From positions 62,001 to 126,000 of the forward strand of contig CBDBVB010000038.1 in assembly GCA_965212545.1 (NCBI GenBank): a stretch of 64,000 bases of DNA, given 5' to 3'. The position numbers were made by a program, and so were the translations under genes. This document shows, one piece after another, positions 35,640-45,723 of the stretch. Source of the stretch: JABDIP01 sp965212545 (GTDB lineage Bacteria; Pseudomonadota; Alphaproteobacteria; DSM-16000; Inquilinaceae). The notes under the pieces are model-generated. The model made no database searches and was not told the origin of the DNA. It saw only the letters and a list, made by a program, of their open reading frames with translations. The first letter of the stretch is position 1; every line of letters starts with the position of its first letter.

Positions 35640-37136
35640 ATGAGCGTCAGGCACGGGTTCAGCAATATGACGGCAGAACTCATCAATCCGGGGGGGCGGG
35701 TTGCCGGTGCCATCGAAATGCCGGCTGGTTGCCGGTCGATGTGGCGGGCACGGGTACTGCTCGTAGACGACTCCCCCTCCTTGTCGCGGTCGCATGCTGA
35801 TTTCCTCAGCCGTGCGTCGATCGACACTCGGTGCGTGCGATCCGCCGCCGAGGCGCGCGAGGCGATTCGTCGTGACGCGCCGCAGGTGGTGTTGCTGGAC
35901 CTGGACCTGCCGGGCGGCAAGGCCGCTGAAGTCCTGCGCTTCGTCGCAGAACGGCCTGAGCGGATCGGACTCATCGTCCTGACATCGAACGCATCGGTCA
36001 ACGCCGCCGTCCGGGCCATGCGTGCCGGCGCCCACGACTATGTCATCAAGCCGGTCAGTGGCAGCCGCCTGACCGAGGCGGTGCTGACCACCCTGGACCG
36101 GCTGCAATTGGAGGGCGGCGCGACGGCGACCGAGGCCGGGTCCGAACGGGACCGCTATTACGGCTTCATCGGGTCTTCTGCGGCGATGCAGGCGGTCTAT
36201 GCCGCGATCGACAATATTGCCGCGTCGAAGGCAACCATTTTCGTCACGGGCGAGAGCGGCACCGGCAAAGAGGTCTTCGCCGATGCGGTGCACCGGCGCA
36301 GCGGCCGGTGCGAGAAGCCATTCATCGCGATCAACTGCGGCGCTATCCCGCGCGAACTGATGGAATCGGAGATCTTCGGCCATGTGAAGGGGGCCTTCAC
36401 CGGTGCGGTCGGCGAGCGCCAGGGCGCGGCCTCGATGGCGGATGGCGGTACCCTGTTCCTGGACGAGGTCTGCGAACTGGATGCGGCCCTGCAGATCAAA
36501 TTGCTGAGGTTTCTGCAGTCCGGCGCCTTTCAGAAGGTCGGCGGCAACCAGCTCGAGACGGTCGATATCCGTATCGTCTGCGCCACCAACCGCGATCCGC
36601 AGGCGGAAGTCGCTGCCGGCCGCTTCCGCGAGGATCTGTACTATCGTCTGCATGTGGTGCCGGTCCATCTGCCGCCGCTGCGAGAGCGGGTCGGCGATAT
36701 CGGCGAAATCGCGCAGCATCTGCTGTCCCAATACGCCGAAGAGGAAGGGCGTGGATTCAAGAGGTTCGCCCCGGAGGCGTCGGCAAGGCTGGAATCTCAT
36801 GATTGGCCCGGTAACGTCCGCGAGCTTCAGAACGTGATCCGTCATGTGGTCGTGCTCAACGAGGGCGAAGAAGCGACGGCGGAGATGCTGCCATTGCCGG
36901 CGGACGATGGCGGCCGGCCGGCCCCGGTCACAATTCTCGGCGCGCACCGCGACGGCGGCGCCAATCCCGGCGATGCCATTCGGCCGCTTTGGGAGGTCGA
37001 AAAGGAGGCCATCGAGTCAGCGATTGCCGCCTGTGGCGGCAATATCTCCAGAGCCGCCGCGATGCTGGAGATCAGCGCCTCGACCATCTACCGCAAGAAG
37101 CTGTCCTGGGAGACGGCCGGCGCAGAGCCTGCCTAG
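35640..37136 (+). CDS. Second LuxO/NtrC-type sigma-54 response regulator
   Basis: 498 residues, paralogue of the regulator at 29334 (same FIGSS/CIGSS entry, GAFTGAV, FREDLYYRLHV, and C-terminal STIYRK). Receiver about 36-150 with Asp 87 in LLDLDLPGG and Lys in VIKPVS; AAA+ about 175-420 with Walker A GESGTGK 204-210 and GAFTGA 251-256; Fis-type HTH at the end (AIAACGGNISRAAAMLEISASTIYRK). Orphan: no kinase gene adjacent. The start is uncertain; later in-frame ATGs at 35667, 35718 and 35739 are possible. Confidence 0.9.
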   Translation: MSVRHGFSNMTAELINPGGRVAGAIEMPAGCRSMWRARVLLVDDSPSLSRSHADFLSRASIDTRCVRSAAEAREAIRRDAPQVVLLDLDLPGGKAAEVLRFVAERPERIGLIVLTSNASVNAAVRAMRAGAHDYVIKPVSGSRLTEAVLTTLDRLQLEGGATATEAGSERDRYYGFIGSSAAMQAVYAAIDNIAASKATIFVTGESGTGKEVFADAVHRRSGRCEKPFIAINCGAIPRELMESEIFGHVKGAFTGAVGERQGAASMADGGTLFLDEVCELDAALQIKLLRFLQSGAFQKVGGNQLETVDIRIVCATNRDPQAEVAAGRFREDLYYRLHVVPVHLPPLRERVGDIGEIAQHLLSQYAEEEGRGFKRFAPEASARLESHDWPGNVRELQNVIRHVVVLNEGEEATAEMLPLPADDGGRPAPVTILGAHRDGGANPGDAIRPLWEVEKEAIESAIAACGGNISRAAAMLEISASTIYRKKLSWETAGAEPA

Positions 37137-37237
37137 TTCGGAATGATCTGAGGTCGAGTCGACTTCAAATCTGAATCTAGGTCTATTCCATCATGCTCTG
37201 GGCGGGAGCCGGAAAGACAAGACCCGGCCGGGTGCGG

Positions 37238-37894
37238 CTACGGCAGGATGAAGATCGCCGTGCCATCGTCTACTAGTTGCCAGATCTCCTCGATTTCCTC
37301 ATTCGACACCGCGATGCAGCCATTCGTCCAGTCGAACTGCGGGTGCCCGACCTGATCGGCGGACCTGCCGTTGGGCAGGCCATGGATCATGATCGCGCCA
37401 CCCGGGTCCTCACCGGTCTCGCTGGCCGGCGAATAATCCTGCGGTCGCGGATAGGAGATGTGCAGCGACAGGTGGAAATCGCTGTTCGGATTGCGCCAAT
37501 CGATCAGGTAGCCGCCCTCCGGCGTGCGCCCGTCACCCTCGCGGTTCTTATGACCGAACGGGTTGCGCCCAAGCGCGACCTCATAGCTACGGAGCACCTT
37601 TCCATCGCGCATCAGGTACATGGTGCGGCGGCCCTTGTAGACCAGCACCATGTCCGCGGCTTCGGCCGCTGCCAGCGCGGGGCCGGTCGACATGGTGGCC
37701 TCGGTGGCCGCATCAATGTCGCCGGTCCAGATTGCGTCGGCAGTCGTCAGGGGCTCGCCCGAGGCCGGCGCTGAGGCAAGCGTGACGGCGATCGCGAGCC
37801 AGAAGACAAACGTCACAATGGGCAATGTGCCGATTCGGTTCAGGATGCCGGCTTGATGCGGCCACTTGCTCGGTCGTTTAGTTTGGCAATGCAT
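37238..37894 (-). CDS. L,D-transpeptidase (YkuD domain)
   Basis: 218 residues from ATG 37894. An N-terminal hydrophobic segment about 24-41 serves as signal anchor or signal peptide. The YkuD domain follows: VLVYKGRRTMYLMRDGKVLRSY, NPFGHKNREGDGRTPEGGYLIDWRN, then the catalytic IMIHGLPNG...TNGCIAV with nucleophile Cys 193. These enzymes make 3-3 peptidoglycan crosslinks or attach proteins to peptidoglycan. Divergently transcribed from a second transpeptidase, 58 bases apart. Confidence 0.9.
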   Translation of the reverse strand: MHCQTKRPSKWPHQAGILNRIGTLPIVTFVFWLAIAVTLASAPASGEPLTTADAIWTGDIDAATEATMSTGPALAAAEAADMVLVYKGRRTMYLMRDGKVLRSYEVALGRNPFGHKNREGDGRTPEGGYLIDWRNPNSDFHLSLHISYPRPQDYSPASETGEDPGGAIMIHGLPNGRSADQVGHPQFDWTNGCIAVSNEEIEEIWQLVDDGTAIFILP

Positions 37895-37916
37895 TCGCTT
37901 GGTATCATAGCATGAC

Positions 37917-37939
37917 CCGAACAGGATGATCCCGTTCGG
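37917..37939. promoter_or_regulatory. Imperfect palindrome between the divergent transpeptidase genes
   Basis: CCGAAC-A-GGAT-G-ATCC-C-GTTCGG: symmetric except for one pair and the central base. It lies 22 bases before one ATG (37894) and 13 before the other (37953), just upstream of the latter's GGAGG. It could be an operator for both genes or an mRNA hairpin. Confidence 0.5.
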
Positions 37940-37952
37940 CGGAGGTTCGTCG

Positions 37953-38861
37953 ATGATATCGGTCAAGCCATTAATTCGACGTTTACCAGCGGCGGCGCTG
38001 GCGGCGTGGCTGATTCTGCCGGGTCCGACCGCAGCCGCCACCGATATGGTCGGCCAGATGGGCAGCTATGTGACGGTGTTCGAGGACAATCTTCTGGATG
38101 TCGCCCGCGCCAACGACCTCGGTTTCGTCGAGATCCGGGCGGCAAATCCCGGCCTCGACCCCTGGCTGCCCGGCGCCAATGTGCGAGTTGTGCTGCCGAC
38201 CGCCCATTTGCTCCCCGATGCGCCGCAGGACGGCATCGTCATCAACCTGCCGGAGATGCGTCTGTACTATTTTCCGGGCTCGGATGGCGCGTCGGAAACC
38301 TATCCGATCGGCATCGGTCGCGAGGGCTGGACGACCCCGACCGGCGACAGCCGGATTGTTCGCAAGACGGAAGGGCCAAGCTGGTACCCGCCGGAGTCGA
38401 TCCGGGCCGAGCGGCCCGAATTACCGGCGGTGGTCGCGCCAGGCGAGGACAATCCGCTCGGCAGTCACGCGCTCTATCTCGATTGGCCGGCCTATCTGAT
38501 CCACGGCACGAACCGTCCCTGGGGCATCGGACGGCGGGTCAGCAGTGGCTGCATCCGGATGTATCCGGAGGATATCGTTACGCTGTTCGAGAAGATACCA
38601 GTCGGCACGCCGGTCACGGTGGTGGATCAGCCGATCAAGATGGGCTGGGTCGACGGCGAGCTTTTTGTCGAGGCGCACCCGACGCAGACCCAGGTCGATA
38701 TGCTGGAGATAGAGGGGCGATTTGATCCCGAGGTTCCGCTGGGGATCCTTGGCCAGGTCGAGAGCTTCGCGGCCGAAACAGCGACCCGGACTGTCGACTG
38801 GGCGGCGGTATTGGCTGCTGTGAAAGAAAGGCGCGGATACCCGGTCCGCGTCAGCCGCTGA
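37953..38861 (+). CDS. LysM-like plus YkuD L,D-transpeptidase
   Basis: 302 residues. Signal peptide about 1-29, then a LysM-like peptidoglycan-binding module (GSYVTVFEDNLLDVARANDLGFVEIRAANP, about 36-90), then the YkuD domain (IVINLPEMRLYYFP, GWTTPTGDSRIV, AYLIHGTNRPWGIGRRVSSGCIRMYPEDI) with the catalytic Cys in SSGCIRM. The layout matches ErfK/YcfS-type enzymes, some of which attach Braun lipoprotein to peptidoglycan. ATG 37953 has GGAGG at seven bases; an upstream ATG at 37926 is less likely. Confidence 0.92.
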   Translation: MISVKPLIRRLPAAALAAWLILPGPTAAATDMVGQMGSYVTVFEDNLLDVARANDLGFVEIRAANPGLDPWLPGANVRVVLPTAHLLPDAPQDGIVINLPEMRLYYFPGSDGASETYPIGIGREGWTTPTGDSRIVRKTEGPSWYPPESIRAERPELPAVVAPGEDNPLGSHALYLDWPAYLIHGTNRPWGIGRRVSSGCIRMYPEDIVTLFEKIPVGTPVTVVDQPIKMGWVDGELFVEAHPTQTQVDMLEIEGRFDPEVPLGILGQVESFAAETATRTVDWAAVLAAVKERRGYPVRVSR

Positions 38862-38883
38862 TCGGGTATCCGCGGCCGAAGGG

Positions 38884-39126
38884 CTATTTCTGCATCGACT
38901 GTTGGAACATCCGCTCGGCGCGCTCGGCGGCGGCCTGCGCTGCTTCGGCTGCGGCCTGGGCAGCGGCTGCCGAGCGGGCCGACCGTTCCGCAGCTGCCTG
39001 CGCCGCGGAGGCGCTGTCGGATGCCGACATGCTGCCTTCTTCCATGCCCGTCTCACAGCCGGTCATGCCGACGGTCAGCACCCCCGCCACCATCAGCATG
39101 CCAACCTTCCGTTTGAAGCCTTGCAT
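38884..39126 (-). CDS. Small Ala-rich Lpp-like lipoprotein with C-terminal lysine
   Basis: 80 residues. Signal peptide with lipobox VGMTGC (Cys 24), then a short linker and a helical alanine-zipper segment (AAQAAAERSARSAAAAQAAA) of repeated Ala-rich heptads, ending QQSMQK. Size, lipidation, trimer-forming helix and terminal Lys are those of Braun lipoprotein (Lpp/OprI type), whose last Lys is joined to diaminopimelate by YkuD transpeptidases. It sits 22 bases from the 3' end of such an enzyme. Attachment is inferred, not shown. Confidence 0.75.
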   Translation of the reverse strand: MQGFKRKVGMLMVAGVLTVGMTGCETGMEEGSMSASDSASAAQAAAERSARSAAAAQAAAEAAQAAAERAERMFQQSMQK

Positions 39127-39271
39127 TTCATTCCCCTTGAAATTTGGACACTCGGCACATTAACCATTAACAGATCGAATCGGGCCGGCACACGGCTAAT
39201 ACGTCGCCGGGCTGTAATATTCCAGGGATATCCGGTGGCCTTGGCCGTCCGTGGCCCGCCACTGACGGCCG

Positions 39272-39775
39272 TCAATGGTCTTCGAAGTGGCCCGTGAGCG
39301 GCAACGAACTGGGAACGATCATCCGGATCGGCGACGCCAGGATCATGTCCACCGACGCGCCCGTCTTCGACAGGGGTAGGCATAGGCGCTTGTATTCGTA
39401 GCGGTGGAGTTTGACCTCGCCGACGATATGGTGGAACACCGGCGTCTGCGCATCGACGCAGCTTTGGTAATGCCGGGTCGTCATCGAGGCAAACGCCGTA
39501 TCGTGGTAGTCGGATGCGAACTTGCCCGTCATATCCGCCAAATCCGGATTGGTGACACGGCTGCCATAGATCCGGTACCGGAATTCTCCGGGACCGAGCA
39601 CATCGATCAGGTGGAGCTGACCCATATGCTCTTTGAGTTCCAAAGGATCGATGTCGGCACGGCCCGGCATTGGCCGGCCGGCCTTTTTCCTTGTCCAGTA
39701 ATCAAACAACCGGACGAGCCGATCATCGTCCAATGCCTCGATCGGCAACTGCCTATCGCTGATCAGGCCGAACAT
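39272..39775 (-). CDS. PAS-domain protein (PAS_5 type)
   Basis: 167 residues without output domain: RLFDYWTRKKAGRPMPGRADIDPLELKEHMGQLHLIDVL, then FRYRIYGSRVTNPDLADMTGKF. This matches the short alphaproteobacterial PAS_5 (DUF1488-like length) proteins beginning LF.YW...R.G..MP.R.DIDP. Probable soluble ligand sensor; partner unknown. Confidence 0.8.
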   Translation of the reverse strand: MFGLISDRQLPIEALDDDRLVRLFDYWTRKKAGRPMPGRADIDPLELKEHMGQLHLIDVLGPGEFRYRIYGSRVTNPDLADMTGKFASDYHDTAFASMTTRHYQSCVDAQTPVFHHIVGEVKLHRYEYKRLCLPLSKTGASVDMILASPIRMIVPSSLPLTGHFEDH

Positions 39776-39981
39776 ATTTTATTCGAATCACCTTTCACTA
39801 ATAAAACAAAGCATATCATATGAGACTGTATATACGCATTAATAATCATTCATCTCTGCGACTTATGCCAATTTGTTGAACTATTCCAAATTTGTTGCAG
39901 AAAATGGTACATAATTCTCGAATTGCGACGCATACGTGCTGACATGCCGTTACGATCTTATGCCGGTTCGGTCGGGCACGC
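39776..39981. other. AT-rich upstream region with a direct repeat
   Basis: AT-rich stretch between the PAS gene and clpB. Contains two copies of AATTTGTTG about 20 bases apart (about 39870-39899) and a CATATCATATGAG near-palindrome. No coding sequence recognised. Confidence 0.4.
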
Positions 39982-40010
39982 CTTGAGACGATCCAGACAT
40001 TTCCCACATA
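39982..40010 (+). promoter_or_regulatory. Heat-shock (RpoH-type) promoter of clpB
   Basis: CTTGAG (39982-39987) and CCCACATA (40003-40010) with 15 bases between, close to the sigma-32 consensus CTTGAA-N13-17-CCCCATNT. It lies 127 bases upstream of the clpB ATG, as expected for a chaperone gene. Weak points: one mismatch in -35 and an A in the C-run of -10. Confidence 0.6.
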
Positions 40011-40136
40011 AGGGATGGCCCTCCGATCATCGATCGATGGTGGCGGGTCGAAGGTCCTCCATGGATCGCACATGACGTGGGTCAAGGCGGGATCGGGCTT
40101 CTGAGAAGACGATCCGGCTCCAGATTGGAGACGATG

Positions 40137-42728
<2,592 letters not shown>

Positions 42729-42762
42729 CGCCGGAATCCAAGCTAGTGCATGTTCCGCTCAC

Positions 42763-42788
42763 GCGGGCCGGTGTCGTATGAACGGAAA
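42763..42788 (+). repeat. 26-base dispersed repeat, copy 1
   Basis: GCGGGCCGGTGTCGTATGAA followed by CGGAAA. Copy 2 at 47972-47997 matches 24 of 26 bases. Both copies lie just after a stop codon (clpB, acetyltransferase), suggesting a small intergenic element. Confidence 0.6.
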
Positions 42789-42808
42789 ATGCGCTAGGGC
42801 GAAAAAAG

Positions 42809-42840
42809 GGGCGCGGTGTTGATCACCGCGCCCTCTCTTT
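42809..42840 (+). terminator. Bidirectional terminator after clpB
   Basis: GGGCGCGGTG / CACCGCGCCC (10 bp, loop TTGAT) followed by TCTCTTT on +, with an A6 run (42802-42807) on the other side. It can end both clpB and the convergent minus-strand gene. Confidence 0.8.
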
Positions 42841-42934
42841 GCGACCAGCAGCGACCGGCCGATGACCGATCCTGCGTCGGATGTTCCCTATCTGACCTCT
42901 GCCTTCGGGCGTGAACGCCGGACTGCGGCCCGCT

Positions 42935-43405
42935 TCACGGCGCCACGATGCTGGAGCCGTTCGCCACCTTGAAGGCCAGTTCCGCGAACAGATCCTCCGT
43001 CTCGCCGACTGCGCCGGACAGACGGTGGACGGCCGTCACGTCGACCCGGCCCCGGCCCTCGAAGGCCGGGATCCCCATCGCCTCGCGAATCGTCCGCAGC
43101 ACCCGTGAGGTGAGCGCGGCGCCGTCTTCGCTGCGGCGTACGAACAGCAGCGCGAAGCTGCCATCGGCCAGGGGCTCGATCATCGCTTCCAGATCGAACT
43201 GCCGCTGCAAGAGAAAACCCATCGCCTCGGCGCCTTCGCCACGAAAGCGGACATGGAATAGCGAGATATGCGAGTTGGTGATCCGAAGCAGGGCGAGCGG
43301 TCGTTCGAACAGGTGCAGCGGAGCAAGTACGGCGTCAACAGCCGGGCGTTGCGGCCTGGCAGTCACATCGACTTTCTCCTGATCGGCTGCCGCTGCTTCG
43401 AGCAT
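42935..43405 (-). CDS. Degenerate GGDEF-like protein
   Basis: 156 residues. The order of strands and helices follows a GGDEF domain (LALLRITNSHISLFHVRF, then EAMGFLLQRQFD, ADGSFALLFVRRSEDGAALTSRVLRTIREA), but the GGDEF active-site loop reads ADGSF and no metal-binding Asp is seen in the first strand (LLRIT). It cannot make cyclic-di-GMP as drawn; it may bind a nucleotide or act as a regulator. Family assignment is a pattern match of moderate strength. Confidence 0.5.
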   Translation of the reverse strand: MLEAAAADQEKVDVTARPQRPAVDAVLAPLHLFERPLALLRITNSHISLFHVRFRGEGAEAMGFLLQRQFDLEAMIEPLADGSFALLFVRRSEDGAALTSRVLRTIREAMGIPAFEGRGRVDVTAVHRLSGAVGETEDLFAELAFKVANGSSIVAP

Positions 43406-43695
43406 CGCTCACAATCCTTTCCGGTCACCAATGCTGATTTCGATGCTTTACTGTACTCCCGTCTTGCTTTCTATAGTTGTGTAATAGTTGTGACATCAAT
43501 AGCTCAAATAAAGTGTACAACTGATGAAATAGTTAATCGGAGATTAAGTGCCGGCGTCAATGTTCTGTTAATAGTATTGCTTTGACGCTCCTAAGGGGTT
43601 TAGAAATATTCAGCAAAATCAATGTTTAGGGGGCTGTGTTTGCGAGTTGTGACAATGCCCGGAGGCTATGTCGCTGGGATATCACAGATCGTTGG
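43406..43695. other. AT-rich intergenic region
   Basis: 290 bases with markedly lower GC. Contains two copies of TAGTTGTG eleven bases apart (about 43475-43495). It holds the promoter of the GGDEF-like gene and the 3' flank of ychF. No gene with supporting signals. Confidence 0.4.
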
Positions 43696-44805
43696 TCACA
43701 CGTTGAATCGGAAATGCAGCACATCGCCGTCCTTGACGACATAGTCCTTGCCCTCCTGACGCATCTTGCCGGCATCCTTTGCGGCCTGTTCACCACCCAG
43801 TGTGACGAAGGACTCATAGTCGATGGTCTCGGCCCGGATGAACCCGCGCTGGAAGTCGGTGTGGATCACGCCGGCCGCCTCGGGCGCGCTGGCACCCTGG
43901 CGAACCGTCCAGGCGCGCGCTTCCTTGGGCCCGACCGTGAAGAAGGTCAGCAGTTCCAAAAGCCCGTAACCGGCCCGGATCACCTTGTTGAGTCCCGGTT
44001 CGTCCAGGCCAAGAGATCGGAGAAAATCGGCCTTCTCCCCAGGATCCGGCAATTGCGCCAGTTCCGCCTCGATGGCGGCGGAAATGACCACGGAGTCGGC
44101 CCCACGGGCCGCCGCCATCGCTGTCACGCCTTGTGACAATGCATTGCCGGCGCCGGCCTCATCCTCGGCGACGTTGCAGACGAACAGCACCGGCTTGGCG
44201 GTCAGCAACTGCAGCGATTGGAACACGGCAGCCTCGCCGTCATCCACGGCCTTCGCTGGTGCGGCGGCGCGCGCCGGGCGGCCATCCTGCAGGACCGGCA
44301 GCACAGCCTCCAGCACGGCAAGCTGCGCCTTGGCCTCCTTCTCACCGCCTCGGGCCCGCTTGGTCGCCGACAGGATGCGCCGTTCGACGCTTTCCATATC
44401 GGCCAGGATCAACTCGGTCTCGACGGTCTCCGCGTCACGGATCGGATCCACCGAGCCCTCGACATGGGTCACATCGCCCTCGAAGCAGCGCAGCACATGC
44501 AGGATGGCGTCGACCTCGCGCACATGGCCGAGGAACTGGTTGCCCAGCCCCTCTCCCTTCGAAGCGCCGCGGACCAGCCCAGCGATGTCGACGAACTCAA
44601 GCTGGGTCGGAATGACCTTGGCAGAGCCGCCGATCTGGGCGAGCGTGTCCAACCGTTCGTCCGGCACGCCGACCCGGCCGACATTCGGTTCGATCGTGCA
44701 GAACGGATAGTTCGCGGATTCCGCCGCCTGGGTCGAGGTCAGCGCGTTGAACAGGGTCGACTTGCCCACATTCGGCAAGCCGACGATTCCGCATTTGAAT
44801 CCCAA
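43696..44805 (-). CDS. ychF: YchF/Obg-family ATPase
   Basis: 369 residues; ribosome-associated ATPase of the OLA1 group. G1 GLPNVGKSTLFNALT (8-22), G3 FVDIAGLV, altered G4 NVAEDE, and the TGS-like C-terminal domain ending VVKDGDVLHFRFNV. TTG start at 44805 with AGGAG upstream; the family always begins GFKCGIVGLPNVGKS. Follows pth in the same direction, 33 bases away. Confidence 0.96.
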   Translation of the reverse strand: MGFKCGIVGLPNVGKSTLFNALTSTQAAESANYPFCTIEPNVGRVGVPDERLDTLAQIGGSAKVIPTQLEFVDIAGLVRGASKGEGLGNQFLGHVREVDAILHVLRCFEGDVTHVEGSVDPIRDAETVETELILADMESVERRILSATKRARGGEKEAKAQLAVLEAVLPVLQDGRPARAAAPAKAVDDGEAAVFQSLQLLTAKPVLFVCNVAEDEAGAGNALSQGVTAMAAARGADSVVISAAIEAELAQLPDPGEKADFLRSLGLDEPGLNKVIRAGYGLLELLTFFTVGPKEARAWTVRQGASAPEAAGVIHTDFQRGFIRAETIDYESFVTLGGEQAAKDAGKMRQEGKDYVVKDGDVLHFRFNV

Positions 44806-44838
44806 TTCTCGGGCTCCTGGTTGGCCGGCTGACCGCGG

Positions 44839-45417
44839 CTATGGCTTGGTCGGCCCCGTCAGCATGGCGACTCGGGTCATGAATCTTTCCGGCTCGCCTT
44901 CGGCGATCAGCGGAAAAGCCTCGGCGACAGCCTCCAAAAGCGGATCGAGCCAGTCCTCGTCGGCCTTGGCGAAGTCATGCAGCACATAGCCGTGGACCCG
45001 GTCCTTGTGGCCGGGATGGCCGATGCCCAGCCGGATTCGCCAATACTCGGGTCCGATGTGACGATCCAGCGATCGGATGCCGTTATGGCCGCCTGCGCCG
45101 CCGCCGCGTTTGACCCGGCACTTGCCAGGCGCCAAGTCCAACTCGTCATGGATCACCACGACCTGCTCGGTCGTCAGCTTGAAATAGCGCATCGCCTCGC
45201 CGACCGACTGGCCGGACAGGTTCATATAGGTGGATGGCTTGAGGACGATCGCCTTGTCGCCGGCCAGCCGGCCTTCCGCCAGCCGGCCCTGGAAACGTGC
45301 GCGGAACGCACCGAAGCCATGGCGGTGGACAATGTCGTCCACCGCCATGAAGCCGATGTTGTGCCGGTGATAGGCGTGTTCCGGACCTGGATTGCCCAGG
45401 CCCACGACGAGCAGCAT
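44839..45417 (-). CDS. pth: Peptidyl-tRNA hydrolase
   Basis: 192 residues; frees peptide from stalled peptidyl-tRNA. VVGLGNPGPEHAYHRHNIGF with catalytic His (about 20), KPSTYMNLSGQSVGE, VIHDELDLAPGKCRVKRGGG (catalytic Asp), GGHNGIRS. Forms with rplY and ychF the classic rplY-pth-ychF row, here interrupted by a 270-base palindromic element before rplY. Confidence 0.97.
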   Translation of the reverse strand: MLLVVGLGNPGPEHAYHRHNIGFMAVDDIVHRHGFGAFRARFQGRLAEGRLAGDKAIVLKPSTYMNLSGQSVGEAMRYFKLTTEQVVVIHDELDLAPGKCRVKRGGGAGGHNGIRSLDRHIGPEYWRIRLGIGHPGHKDRVHGYVLHDFAKADEDWLDPLLEAVAEAFPLIAEGEPERFMTRVAMLTGPTKP

Positions 45418-45434
45418 CGATATTCCGCCCCGCT

Positions 45435-45704
45435 AGGAGTCTGTCCGAGGAATGCTTACGGTCAGCACCGCGTTTTCAAGGGCTTGGGCTAGGATGCCGC
45501 CGCGTGGCGATGCTGGAGGCATCGCGAGCGGCACCGGACGACGGCCCAAGCCCTTGAAAACGCGGCCCTGCGGGTCGACCACGGAGGCGCGGGTGCGGCG
45601 TCGCGAACGCTTGCCGATACGCAGGGTATCGCCGGCGCGCCCGCTCCTGACACCCGCACCTCCCTGGTCGATGCTGACCATAAGCATTCCTCGGGCAGGC
45701 TCCT
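45435..45704. mobile_element. 270-bp nested palindromic element between pth and rplY
   Basis: Outer inverted repeats of 36 bases (45435-45470 and 45669-45704, five mismatches) enclose two internal hairpins. Arm B is 22 bases, perfect (45468-45489 with 45544-45565), and its loop folds again (GCGATGC/GCATCGC around 45507-45524). Arm C is about 19 bases with two mismatches (45577-45595 with 45650-45668), its loop again folding (CGATAC/GTATCG). The whole forms a three-armed cruciform or RNA. No transposase inside and no clear target duplication. Because of the symmetry, both strands carry a short open frame with similar ends (VSIPR near both C-termini). Confidence 0.75.
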
Positions 45705-45723
45705 GGGGGTGAGGCCGCGGGGA

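Noticed and set aside
43268..43585. 105-codon plus-strand frame in the AT-rich gap
   Set aside because: Half of it is antisense to the GGDEF-like gene and no ribosome binding site is seen.
45433..45712. Short open frames on both strands of the palindromic element
   Set aside because: Explained by the symmetry of the inverted repeats; no start-site signals or homologues recognised.
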